Below the pieces are notes generated by a model that worked only from the letters and a program-made list of their open reading frames with translations, searched no databases and was not told the DNA's origin. This document shows, piece by piece, positions 49,958 to 58,320 of a stretch of DNA of 64,000 nucleotides; the stretch's first letter is position 1, and the number at the start of each line of letters is the position of its first letter. Made by a program: the position numbers and the translations under genes. Origin of the DNA: Lachnospiraceae bacterium (GTDB lineage: Bacteria; Bacillota; Clostridia; Lachnospirales; Lachnospiraceae); the NCBI GenBank assembly GCA_017441295.1, contig JAFRYA010000006.1, positions 62,001 to 126,000 of the forward strand, read 5' to 3'.

Positions 49958-51348
49958 AGTCAAGACCGGAATATTTGCAAATGATTCTAAACAATATAAC
50001 GCAGGCGACATTCGATGATTTAGCTGAAGATGCTGTTGAAAACGTAAAACGCAGGCTTATTGACATTTCGGGCTGCATAATTGGCGGTATGTTTGGTTTT
50101 AAGAATAAGGAACTTGCGGAAATGCTTTTTGATTGGGGTGGAAAAGAAGAAGCATTGGTTTTTATGTATGGCAAGAGAATACCCGTAGTCAATGCCGGTT
50201 TTATTAATTGTATACTGGCACGTTCTTATGATTATGGGACAATCCGCTGCCATGTAAAAGACATCTTTCTTCCATCTCATATGAGCGAAACCACAGTGCC
50301 AACGACAATGACGCTTGCCGATATGACCCAGTGCTCGGGCAAAGAAGCAGCAGTTGCAATGTTATTGGGCGATGATTTTGCAGGAAGAATGCTGGCTGCA
50401 TCCGGATTTGGTTTTGCAGGCGGATGGGATAACGTAGGACAGATCAATTCCTTTGGAGCTACCGTAATTGCGTCCAGATTGCTGAAACTGAATCAGCAGC
50501 AAAGCGCACAGGCATTAGGAATATGCCTGAATCAGATCTGTGGTACATTCCAAGCTATCTACGACGGAACATCATCGTTTAAGTTGTTGCAGGGATATGC
50601 ATCCAGAAATGGTATACTGTCTGCTAATTTAGCTAAAATCGGTGAAACCGGAGCTGAGGATCCGTTACTGTCAAGATTTGGTTATTACGCTAAATACACC
50701 GGAGGCTGCGAGAGACCTGAGCTGCTGACAGAGGATATGGGAAAAGTATTCTATTACGAAGATACTTTTAAGTCTTACTCCTGCTGCCGCTCTACTCATG
50801 ACGCTATTGAAGCAACCTTAAAACTGGTCTCAGAAAACCAATTTGATGTGGAAGATATCGATAAAGTAGTGTTATTGCTTCCACAATTTGTTCTTGATAT
50901 GTTTGTGGCTCAGCCTTTCGAAATCCGATATGCTCCGCAGATTGATGCGGCTTTTAATGTCAGGTATTGTACTGCAAATGTTCTTATGCGAAAGAGCATT
51001 GAACTGGAGCATTTTACGGAAAAGATGGTTTTGGATCCAAAACTGCATGAATTAATTAAGAGAATTGACCTGGTTGAGTTGAAAAATCCTTTTACTATCG
51101 ATCTTGGAGCCGGAATTAGAGTTTATATGAAAGATGGCACAGAATTAAAGGCCGATGTGGATTTTCCGAAAGGAGAACCAGGACTGTCAGAAGCAACCAA
51201 GGAAGAAATTATTTCTAAGTTCTGGAGGAATGTTGATTTCTCAAGCGCTATTTCCAAAGAAAAAGGGCAGAAAATATTAGACACCATTGATAATTTAGAA
51301 AATTTGGAAAATTTCAGAGAATTAACAGATCTTCTGATTGCAGACTAA
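49954..51348 (+). CDS. MmgE/PrpD family protein
   Basis: 464 residues of the MmgE/PrpD family, which includes 2-methylcitrate dehydratase and cis-aconitate decarboxylase. Recognisable: VKRRLIDISGCIIGGMFG (N-terminal helical domain), ILARSYDYGTIRCHVKD (region of the PrpD motif), KLLQGYASRNGILSANLAK (typical 'LHxG.AA..G..AA.LA'-like segment) and YSCCRSTHDAIEATLKL. These enzymes dehydrate or decarboxylate branched tricarboxylates, or are isomerase-like. As last gene of the mutase operon it may process the rearranged carbon skeleton (inference). It overlaps the Cys-rich gene by four bases. Confidence 0.85.
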   Translation: MKSRPEYLQMILNNITQATFDDLAEDAVENVKRRLIDISGCIIGGMFGFKNKELAEMLFDWGGKEEALVFMYGKRIPVVNAGFINCILARSYDYGTIRCHVKDIFLPSHMSETTVPTTMTLADMTQCSGKEAAVAMLLGDDFAGRMLAASGFGFAGGWDNVGQINSFGATVIASRLLKLNQQQSAQALGICLNQICGTFQAIYDGTSSFKLLQGYASRNGILSANLAKIGETGAEDPLLSRFGYYAKYTGGCERPELLTEDMGKVFYYEDTFKSYSCCRSTHDAIEATLKLVSENQFDVEDIDKVVLLLPQFVLDMFVAQPFEIRYAPQIDAAFNVRYCTANVLMRKSIELEHFTEKMVLDPKLHELIKRIDLVELKNPFTIDLGAGIRVYMKDGTELKADVDFPKGEPGLSEATKEEIISKFWRNVDFSSAISKEKGQKILDTIDNLENLENFRELTDLLIAD

Positions 51349-51366
51349 TTAACCCTATAACGTAGA

Positions 51367-51386
51367 AATATTGTAGAAACAATATT
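51367..51386. promoter_or_regulatory. Inverted repeat upstream of the TRAP operon
   Basis: AATATTGT / ACAATATT (51367-51374 with 51379-51386) separated by AGAA; a perfect 8-bp palindrome lying 38 bases before the dctP-type start. It could be an operator or a weak terminator (no T run). It differs in spacing from the island motif TTGTnCAnnTGnACAA. Confidence 0.4.
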
Positions 51387-51423
51387 GAAATATTTAACAG
51401 TTTAAAAAAGGAGAAAGGTAAAA

Positions 51424-52524
51424 ATGAAGAGATTATTAGCTATGATTTTAGCAGTATTAATGGTTGTTGCCTTGGCTGCTTGCAATGGCAGCGGTGGAGG
51501 TGGAGGAAATCCTGCTACGCCAGAAGGGGGAGGTGAAACAACTGCTCATTCAGGCGACGGTGAAACAACTGCTAGCGATCCACAGTTGACTCTTAACTAT
51601 TCCACACACGTAGCCAATGTTGGAAGTACAGGTGAAATTCTTGGCGCTTGGCTGAAGCAGGTAGAAGATGAATCAGGCGGATCAATCAATATTGAAGAAT
51701 ATTGGTCTGCTTCGTTGGTACCTCCGACGTCAGCCTATGCGGAAACAAGCCAGGGTGTTTGTGACATCAATACACAGGCTTCAGGCATGGAGGGTGATCA
51801 TTTTGTTATTGGTTCAGCACTTTCCTATTTCTATTATGGAGAAGGAACAGAAGAACAAAGAATGCAGGCGGTTCATGAAGTTTATGCAACAGTACCTGGA
51901 GCATTGGATGAGTATTCAGATGTCGAAATCCTTGGTTATGGAAATGCAGGAGCTGAATTTTGTATTTATTCAACAAAACCAATCAGAACCATTGACGACT
52001 TAAAAGGTCTGAATATTCGTATTATGGAAGATTGGGTCTTTGACGTATTTGTGGAGCTCGGAGCAGCCCCTGTAAAAATGCCACTTGGTCAGATGTACGA
52101 GTCAATCGAAAAAGGTGCAATTGATGCTATTCTTTTAGGATGCTCTAACTATGTTTCCGAGAATCTTGCAGATTATGTACAGTACATGACTTATATAGGT
52201 GTTGGTTCTTCTCCAAATGTATGGACCTATGTTAATAATATCAGCTGGGATAAAATGTCAGACCATCAGAAAGAGATAATGAAAACAACAGCTGAACAAT
52301 GTGAGAAGAATTTGATTGAAAACGTTTGGTCAATTGACGATGGTCCAGTAGCTGAAGCCAATGGGGTTGAATTAATTCATTTCTCAGAAGAGGATACAGC
52401 TAAAATTATTGAAGTTGCTAAACAAAAAGCACAGGATCAGATTGATAAATTGAACGCAGCAGGATTAGATGGACAGGCAATTTTTGATGCAGCTCGTGCA
52501 GCAATTGAAAAATATATTCACTAA
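51424..52524 (+). CDS. dctP: TRAP transporter substrate-binding lipoprotein (DctP family)
   Basis: 366 residues with lipoprotein signal ending VALAAC (Cys at residue 20), then a Gly/Thr linker (about 21-55). The binding domain has LNYSTHVANVGSTGEILGAW, the conserved GLNIRIMEDWVFDVFVELGA (with Arg that binds the carboxylate), and KMPLGQMYESIEKGAIDAIL. TRAP carriers import carboxylates using a sodium gradient. The strong SD AAGGAGAAAGG precedes ATG 51424. Substrate probably the acid degraded by this island. Confidence 0.9.
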   Translation: MKRLLAMILAVLMVVALAACNGSGGGGGNPATPEGGGETTAHSGDGETTASDPQLTLNYSTHVANVGSTGEILGAWLKQVEDESGGSINIEEYWSASLVPPTSAYAETSQGVCDINTQASGMEGDHFVIGSALSYFYYGEGTEEQRMQAVHEVYATVPGALDEYSDVEILGYGNAGAEFCIYSTKPIRTIDDLKGLNIRIMEDWVFDVFVELGAAPVKMPLGQMYESIEKGAIDAILLGCSNYVSENLADYVQYMTYIGVGSSPNVWTYVNNISWDKMSDHQKEIMKTTAEQCEKNLIENVWSIDDGPVAEANGVELIHFSEEDTAKIIEVAKQKAQDQIDKLNAAGLDGQAIFDAARAAIEKYIH

Positions 52525-52544
52525 TAATTACAGTTTCTTTTTCA

Positions 52545-52575
52545 AGCAGCAGGCGCGATCTTTGTGCCTGCTGCT
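52545..52575 (+). terminator. Intra-operon hairpin between dctP and dctQ
   Basis: AGCAGCAGGC / GCCTGCTGCT (52545-52554 with 52566-52575), 10 perfect pairs extended by a C-G pair and a wobble; no T run. Such hairpins often stabilise the upstream binding-protein mRNA so that DctP is made in excess. Confidence 0.7.
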
Positions 52576-52594
52576 CCGTTAAAAGGAGAATACA

Positions 52595-53098
52595 ATGAAA
52601 GTGCTAGAGAAAATACTAATATGGATTGCCGGAATCGCACTTATAGCAGCAGCGCTTTTAATGGTTGCAAATATCATTACGCGTTTAGCTTTTCATTATG
52701 CGATTCCAGGAACCTATGAGTTGATTGGATATTTTGCGCTTCTATTTGGATGCACAGTTCTTCCTGTAGGAACAATCGCGAGATCCCATATTGTGGTGGA
52801 TATTGTCACTTCACATCTTCCGGGGGTTCCTTATAAGGTCTTTCAGATTTTTACCGGAATATTAGAAGTGCTGACATATATTGCGCTTGCGTATGGCGGG
52901 TTCATTTTGGCTATAAGTAAATTTGCATCACACGAGGCAAGTGATACTTTGAAAATACCAGTTGCTCCATTGCGAATGTTTTGGGCCGTTTGTGTGGCAA
53001 TAACGATAATAGTTAGGATAATCCAGCTTGTCATGATAATTAAAAATCCGCCGGTAGTTAGAAGTAAAGAAAAGGAGGATGTAAGAGAGAATGGATAG
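52595..53098 (+). CDS. dctQ: TRAP transporter small membrane subunit (DctQ family)
   Basis: 167 residues with four membrane helices (VLEKILIWIAGIALIAAALL; YELIGYFALLFGCTVLP; VFQIFTGILEVLTYIALAY; PLRMFWAVCVAITIIVRIIQ). The motif of DctQ proteins, an Arg-Ser-His (ARSHIVVDIV), is present. The stop overlaps the DctM start by 8 bases. SD AAAGGAGA before the ATG. Confidence 0.88.
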   Translation: MKVLEKILIWIAGIALIAAALLMVANIITRLAFHYAIPGTYELIGYFALLFGCTVLPVGTIARSHIVVDIVTSHLPGVPYKVFQIFTGILEVLTYIALAYGGFILAISKFASHEASDTLKIPVAPLRMFWAVCVAITIIVRIIQLVMIIKNPPVVRSKEKEDVRENG

Positions 53099-54395
53099 AG
53101 TTATTATTGGCGTCATTGCAATTGCAATTATGCTTGTTCTCCTTTTCATGGGAATGACAATTGGTACTGCCATGATTTTTGTTGCAGCAGCGGGAATGTT
53201 GATATTTTTACCAAGTACTGCAGCATTCAACAAGTTAGGTACGACACCTTTTGATACATTTACATCATATACTTATTGTGTTATACCACTATTCTTGCTA
53301 ATGGCGAACATTGTGGCGTCGACCGGCCTTGGAGCGGATCTATTTGATTTCTTCCACAAAACAGTTGGAAGGTTCAGGGGAGGTCTGGCAATGGCAAGTG
53401 TTCTTGCATGTGCTTTGTTTGCGGCTATTAGTTCTTCTACAGTTGCGACGGCACTGACAATCGGAATGATTGCGCTTCCTCAAATGAAGCGACTGAAATA
53501 TGGACCTGAACTCCGTACAGGGGCCGTAGCTGCCGGAGGCACATTGGGTATTATGATCCCTCCAAGCGGCACATTGATCATATATGGATTAATGGCATCG
53601 GTTTCTATTTCAAAACTGTTTGTAGGCGTTATTATTCCTGGCCTTATTCTTGCCGGTTTCATGTGTCTTTCTGTTTTTATCTGGTGTCGAAAGAAACCTG
53701 ATGCCGGTCCTGCAGGAGAAAAATACTCAGGAAAAGAATGTTTGAAAGCATTTGGAAAATGTGTTGACTTCTTTGTTTTGATTATTATTGTTTTAGGCGG
53801 ACTCTTTGCAGGATTCTTTACACCAACAGAGGCATCCGGAGTTGGTGTTATCGGAGCGCTTATTATAACAGCAATCAGAAAAAAACTAACGAAAAAGAAT
53901 TTTACTGAGGCAATTGTAGGAACTGTACGAAACAGCGGAGGAGTATTCCTGATCTTATTAGGTGCGCAGATACTGAATTATTTTATTGCCATGAGCGGAG
54001 TGCCAACGGCATTGGCCAATTTAGTATTGCAGGCAAATATGAGTAAAATCATGGTTGTTGCGCTGATGGCAGTGATTTACTTTGTTCTTGGATGCTTCCT
54101 TGATTCCATGGCGATGATTTTACTTACACTTCCGGTATTCAATCCAATTATTGTTGCTGTAGGTATCGACCCGTTATGGTTTGGCGTTATTGTGACAATA
54201 TGCGTAGGTATTGCATGCGTATCTCCTCCGGTAGGCATTAATTCATACGTCACAAAAGGTATTTCAGATGGAGTGCCTCTTTCCAAGGTGTTTAGAGGAG
54301 TCCTTCCTTTTATAGCTGCGCAAGTGTCAGCTTTAATCTTGTTACTAATCTTCCCGCAGCTTGCTACGTGGCTCCCATCATTAATAGGTGGCTAA
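53091..54395 (+). CDS. dctM: TRAP transporter large membrane subunit (DctM family)
   Basis: 434 residues with about 12 membrane helices. AIMLVLLFMGMTIGTAMIFV, SSSTVATALTIGMIALPQMK, VAAGGTLGIMIPPSGTLIIY and LDSMAMILLTLPVFNPIIVA are the family motifs that form the sodium and substrate sites. It completes a three-part TRAP importer with 51424 and 52595. A terminator follows at 54406. Confidence 0.92.
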   Translation: MDRVIIGVIAIAIMLVLLFMGMTIGTAMIFVAAAGMLIFLPSTAAFNKLGTTPFDTFTSYTYCVIPLFLLMANIVASTGLGADLFDFFHKTVGRFRGGLAMASVLACALFAAISSSTVATALTIGMIALPQMKRLKYGPELRTGAVAAGGTLGIMIPPSGTLIIYGLMASVSISKLFVGVIIPGLILAGFMCLSVFIWCRKKPDAGPAGEKYSGKECLKAFGKCVDFFVLIIIVLGGLFAGFFTPTEASGVGVIGALIITAIRKKLTKKNFTEAIVGTVRNSGGVFLILLGAQILNYFIAMSGVPTALANLVLQANMSKIMVVALMAVIYFVLGCFLDSMAMILLTLPVFNPIIVAVGIDPLWFGVIVTICVGIACVSPPVGINSYVTKGISDGVPLSKVFRGVLPFIAAQVSALILLLIFPQLATWLPSLIGG

Positions 54396-54405
54396 TAATA
54401 CCGTG

Positions 54406-54446
54406 AACTGAAGTGGCCGCTGTCTTATGGCCACTTCAGTTTATTA
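54406..54446 (+). terminator. Terminator of the TRAP operon
   Basis: 13-bp stem AACTGAAGTGGCC / GGCCACTTCAGTT (54406-54418 with 54429-54441), followed by a weak T-rich tail. It separates the transporter from the UroD-type gene, whose leader has the third palindrome site. Confidence 0.85.
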
Positions 54447-54453
54447 AGCCAAA

Positions 54454-54469
54454 TAGTTCATTTGTAGCT
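54454..54469 (-). promoter_or_regulatory. Candidate regulator site 3 (partial palindrome)
   Basis: The sequence GTTCATTTGTA at 54456-54466 is the inverse complement of TACAAATGAAC, the 11-base core of sites 1 and 2; the 16-base window 54454-54469 matches the consensus at 12 positions. It lies 15 bases before the ATG at 54484. Confidence 0.5.
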
Positions 54470-54483
54470 TAGAGGAGAAAAAT

Positions 54484-55458
54484 ATGAATGAAAGAGAAAA
54501 CTATGAGCTGCTCTTAAAAGGAGAACAGCCCAAGTGGGTCCCTTATTATAGAGATGCCGTTGATTGGGTTATACCTAGTGTGATCACTGGCTTTTTGGGG
54601 ACCGAAGAGCGTATTGATTTCTTCGGTGTTAAATATGCAAATTCTCCAATTGGTAATATCGCAGATGTAAACTATATTTGTCTGGACGATATCACGAAAT
54701 GGAGAGATGTCGTTCATTTCCCGGATTTAGACTCTTTAGACTGGAAAACTCTTGCAGAAAAAGATACGAAGATACATGACCCGAATAAAATGATGTCAGC
54801 GATGATTATGCCTTGTCCGGGCGGAAACTTTTTCATTCCGTTAATGAATATGATGGGATTTGAAGAAGGATTGATATCTATGTTAGAAGAAGAGGAAGAG
54901 GTAGCCTCTCTATTTGAACATATCTGTCAGTTCCTGGAAAAACTGGAACAATATATGATTGATTACTATAAGCCGGATATGGTGCATATTGGAGATGATA
55001 TTGCGTCTGCTGGATCCATGTTTATTTCCAGACCAACATTTGAGAGATTAATAAAGCCATTTTTTAAGAGATTGATTAATCGGGCAGTTTCCCAGGGGGT
55101 TGCTGTAGAATGGCATTGCTGTGGAAAATGTGAAAGCGTTGTCGATGATTATGTTGAAATGGGTATTTCCACTTGGGAATCCGCACAGCCAATGAACGAT
55201 TTAGATGCTATTAAAAAGAAATATGGGAACCGCCTTATCTTAAATGGTTGTTGGCAAGGTAATAATCCTGCAGAGTATCCAGGTGCATCTGAAGAAGTTG
55301 TCCGCAAAGCGGTACGGGAAACTATTGACCGTTATGCTGTGGGAGGAGGATATAGCTTTTGGGATGGAGATCCGGTTGGCCCCGGACAGGATATGAAAAA
55401 TAAAATAGCATGGATAGCAGATGAAGTCAGAAAATATGGCAGAAGTTTTTATAAATAA
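54484..55458 (+). CDS. Uroporphyrinogen decarboxylase / MtaA-family protein, copy 1
   Basis: 324 residues of the UroD/MtaA superfamily (TIM barrel). The Zn-site segment near residue 215 reads EWHCCGKCESVVDDYVEMGI (His then two Cys), HxC being the family ligand pair; MVHIGDDIASAGSMFISRPT and GGGYSFWDGDPVGPGQDMKN are typical. Family members are porphyrin decarboxylases or, without the decarboxylase Arg/Asp set, methyl-corrinoid:thiol methyltransferases. Since there is no methyl-corrinoid protein here except the mutase S subunit, the role is unclear. SD AGAGGAGA; site 3 upstream. Confidence 0.82.
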   Translation: MNERENYELLLKGEQPKWVPYYRDAVDWVIPSVITGFLGTEERIDFFGVKYANSPIGNIADVNYICLDDITKWRDVVHFPDLDSLDWKTLAEKDTKIHDPNKMMSAMIMPCPGGNFFIPLMNMMGFEEGLISMLEEEEEVASLFEHICQFLEKLEQYMIDYYKPDMVHIGDDIASAGSMFISRPTFERLIKPFFKRLINRAVSQGVAVEWHCCGKCESVVDDYVEMGISTWESAQPMNDLDAIKKKYGNRLILNGCWQGNNPAEYPGASEEVVRKAVRETIDRYAVGGGYSFWDGDPVGPGQDMKNKIAWIADEVRKYGRSFYK

Positions 55459-55499
55459 ACCATTGTCTATATTTTTTATTATAGATTATTGAAGCAGAG

Positions 55500-56858
55500 A
55501 TGGATTATCTGGTTAAAGATAAGGCTTTCTATAAAAAAACAATCAGTATTGGTCTGCCAATTGCAGGACAACAGTTAATAACTGCCGGCGTTAATATGGT
55601 AGATACAATTATGCTGGGTCATGTAAGCGAAACGGTGTTGGCTGCAGTATCACTTGGTGCGCAGGTTCATTTAATAAGCAATTATATTGGCATGGGAGTT
55701 GGAGGAGGAGCAAATACTCTTCTTGCAAGATTCTGGGGAGCGAAAGATGAAAAAAGTCTTCGAATGTCTATTACGATTGCTTTTCGTCTGATCGTTGCGG
55801 TCATGGTAATTTACACATTGCTTGTGGGGGTGTTCCCTGTGCAAACAATGCGTATCATGACAACAAATACAGGAGTCGCTTCGGAAGGAGTTAAATACCT
55901 TCAATGGTCGGTGCCATGCTACCTGCTCGTTGGAGTAACTATTGTTGCTTCCTGTGTGCTTCGGAATATCGGAAAAGCTAAAATTCCATTATATGCTTCA
56001 ATTGGCGCATTTTTTATTAATATTTTTTTTAATTGGTTATTTATTTTTGGTAAGCTTGGTGCCCCTAAGATGGGGATTGCAGGTGCTGCACTCGGTACTT
56101 TAATCAGTAGAGTGTTTGAAGCAGCTTTTGTAATTGGATATTTATTCTTCATTGAAAAAAAAGTCTGCTATCGATTAAAGAATCTATTTCAACCGTGCGG
56201 GGTTTTGGTCGGAGAGTTTTGTAAAATAACAGTACCTGTTATGATCAGCGATACCCTTTGGGGTATTGCAACGGGTCTTTTGTCGGCTGTAGGAGGAAGA
56301 ATCAGCGAAGCATTTATGGCGGCCGCATCGATTACTGCTGTTTTACATAACTTTGTGGTTATTTTTAATCTTGGACTGGGACAGTCAGCGCAGATAATTG
56401 TTGGTAATACTCTAGGAGAAAATCGTCTTGACGAAGTACGAAAACAATGCAAAACCTTTATTTTGCTTGGTTTTGCTATAAGTATTATTACTGGACTGGT
56501 TTTAGTAATACTTGCTAATCCGATACTGAATGGATATTCACTATCAGAAAACACCAGATCAGTTGGTTTAGAATTGATTTATGCACAGGCCATTGCTTTG
56601 GTTTTTATTGTACCGGGAGCATTAATGGTAAAAGGGATTATCAGAGCGGGTGGAGATACCAGATTCTTAATGGCTACAGAACTAATAACTATTTGGCTTT
56701 TCAGCATTCCCCTTGGATACATTGCGGGAGTGATACTGCATTGGCCTGCGTTTACGGTATTTCTTCTGTTAAAAATAGATAATCTGCTGAAGTTTCTTGT
56801 TTGTATGATCAGATATCGCAGCAATAAATGGATTAAGGTTATTAAAGGTGCGAGATGA
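55500..56858 (+). CDS. MATE family efflux transporter
   Basis: 452 residues with 12 membrane helices. YKKTISIGLPIAGQQLITAG, ANTLLARFWGAKD and NIGKAKIPLYASIGAFFINI match MATE multidrug/metabolite exporters coupled to Na+ or H+. It may export a toxic intermediate or product of the island, or simply be cargo. Weak SD (GAAGCAGAG). Follows the UroD-type gene by 41 bases, probably co-transcribed. Confidence 0.87.
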   Translation: MDYLVKDKAFYKKTISIGLPIAGQQLITAGVNMVDTIMLGHVSETVLAAVSLGAQVHLISNYIGMGVGGGANTLLARFWGAKDEKSLRMSITIAFRLIVAVMVIYTLLVGVFPVQTMRIMTTNTGVASEGVKYLQWSVPCYLLVGVTIVASCVLRNIGKAKIPLYASIGAFFINIFFNWLFIFGKLGAPKMGIAGAALGTLISRVFEAAFVIGYLFFIEKKVCYRLKNLFQPCGVLVGEFCKITVPVMISDTLWGIATGLLSAVGGRISEAFMAAASITAVLHNFVVIFNLGLGQSAQIIVGNTLGENRLDEVRKQCKTFILLGFAISIITGLVLVILANPILNGYSLSENTRSVGLELIYAQAIALVFIVPGALMVKGIIRAGGDTRFLMATELITIWLFSIPLGYIAGVILHWPAFTVFLLLKIDNLLKFLVCMIRYRSNKWIKVIKGAR

Positions 56859-56953
56859 ATACCTTATAACAAGTAAATGGTTTTTTTCATTTCTCCTTTT
56901 GTTTCCTTGGCAGGGACATCAGCCGATGGTGTCCCGTGTCAGGGAAAGATCCA

Positions 56954-58075
56954 TTAATCGAAAGCAAGGAAAGCTTTGCGCGAAAATTCATAAACACTGT
57001 CAATAAATAATTGTGGAGGTGCGTTAAAAGCAGCAACAATGTTGTAGTTTTTATAGTACTCTACAAATTGTTGAGCTATTTCCCGTATTTGAGCATTTGA
57101 TGCGTCTTCTGGAATGAATGGCTCAGGAACTCCAAATATTAAACCACTAGCTTTATATTCTTTAACGAGAGACGCAATATCATTTATAGGTTGTGGACAC
57201 CACATATCAACACCCGACTCGATGTAAACAGGAACCATGATTTCGTTTTTGCCGCAGCTATGAAGCTCCAAAGGTATGCCCAAAGAGTGACAACAGTCAG
57301 CAACACGTTTTAGATAAGGCATAAGCATTTCACGGGCTGTTGAAGCAGAGAAAAATGTGCTGCGTTGATGTCCCCAATCATCATGGATCTGAAAAATATC
57401 AAGGTTAAAAGTTTTTTGCATTTTTATAATGTATTCACAATAGAAATCTGCAAGTTGGTCAAATAGTCTGTGAACGCCGGGTTTTTGCTCGTCATCTATT
57501 AAAGCAATAGCTGCATTTTCCACATCCATGAGAGAAATAAGTCTTTCCCAAAACCCGGTAAAAATGGTGCTTCCATTTAATTTATCTTTGATTAAAAAAC
57601 CGGAATTCTTATTGAAACAATCCTCAAAATCAAAATCTTCTATTTTAGGAACAGAAACCTCATCTTCCCAATGATTAATGTCTGATACCTTTGGTGCCCC
57701 AGGCCGTACTGTGGCACCGCCAACAGCTGGAACATATTCCCATTCCAAATCAAACCAGCTGCTTTTCATAATATTGGACACATAATTATAACGCGGTTCT
57801 GCATCCACAATCATATGACGTACGATAAACTCTTCGTTCATTCTTGGAAAGAAAAAACGCACGTCACTATTCAGAACTCCACTATATGGAATCCAAAAAG
57901 GAGTTTTTCCTTGTAGCCTTAATATGAAGTTTTCTCGTGGTGTAACAGGCCACTTCCTTTTCGGGCCGCCTGGTACAGTTGTGAACCCCAGCCTTCTAAA
58001 AGCGTCTGTTTCTCCACTATCTTGGTAGGAACCAATAATTGTCAGTTCGTCCGGATTGAATTCAATTCTTTTCAT
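56954..58075 (-). CDS. Uroporphyrinogen decarboxylase / MtaA-family protein, copy 2
   Basis: 373 residues on the minus strand, a longer and distinct member of the same superfamily as 54484. The Zn motif is LELHSCGKNEIMVPVYIESG (His-Ser-Cys-Gly, the canonical HxC). FLILSL-like barrel strands and FQIHDDWGHQRSTFFSAS follow the family pattern. The ATG at 58075 faces the PucR-type gene across a 245-base regulatory region with site 4. The role (methyltransfer, decarboxylation or binding) is unknown. Confidence 0.8.
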   Translation of the reverse strand: MKRIEFNPDELTIIGSYQDSGETDAFRRLGFTTVPGGPKRKWPVTPRENFILRLQGKTPFWIPYSGVLNSDVRFFFPRMNEEFIVRHMIVDAEPRYNYVSNIMKSSWFDLEWEYVPAVGGATVRPGAPKVSDINHWEDEVSVPKIEDFDFEDCFNKNSGFLIKDKLNGSTIFTGFWERLISLMDVENAAIALIDDEQKPGVHRLFDQLADFYCEYIIKMQKTFNLDIFQIHDDWGHQRSTFFSASTAREMLMPYLKRVADCCHSLGIPLELHSCGKNEIMVPVYIESGVDMWCPQPINDIASLVKEYKASGLIFGVPEPFIPEDASNAQIREIAQQFVEYYKNYNIVAAFNAPPQLFIDSVYEFSRKAFLAFD

Positions 58076-58147
58076 TGCGGTTGTTTTTTATTAAATAATT
58101 AATATCTTTTTTACATTTTCATAATATCATTTTGAAAAAAAGCTGAA

Positions 58148-58163
58148 GTGTTTATTTGTCCAA
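58148..58163. promoter_or_regulatory. Candidate regulator site 4 in the divergent control region
   Basis: GTGTTTATTTGTCCAA matches the inverse complement of site 1 (TTGTTCATTTGTACAA) at 13 of 16 positions. It lies between the divergent UroD-type gene and the PucR-type regulator. The rest of 58076-58320 is AT-rich with no gene; a pair of divergent promoters is expected but not clearly resolved. Confidence 0.5.
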
Positions 58164-58320
58164 TTTTTCGCTTATTTATTTATTGTTTTTTATAATCGTT
58201 TACAAAGTTAAAACATTGTTATAGCCTCAGCTTTTGGGCGTTGGAAGTATTTATATATTTAGGGTATTGTTTTTCAGGTATTTATATTACAATGATTAAA
58301 GGGAGGAGGGATTAAGTAGT

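Noticed and set aside
46254..51348. Ordinary glutamate fermentation via methylaspartate
   Set aside because: No methylaspartase or mesaconase is present, and the E subunit has lost most glutamate-binding residues.
56900..56945. Strong terminator between MATE and UroD-type genes
   Set aside because: A GGGACA/TGTCCC hairpin exists but has no T run on either strand; too weak to list.
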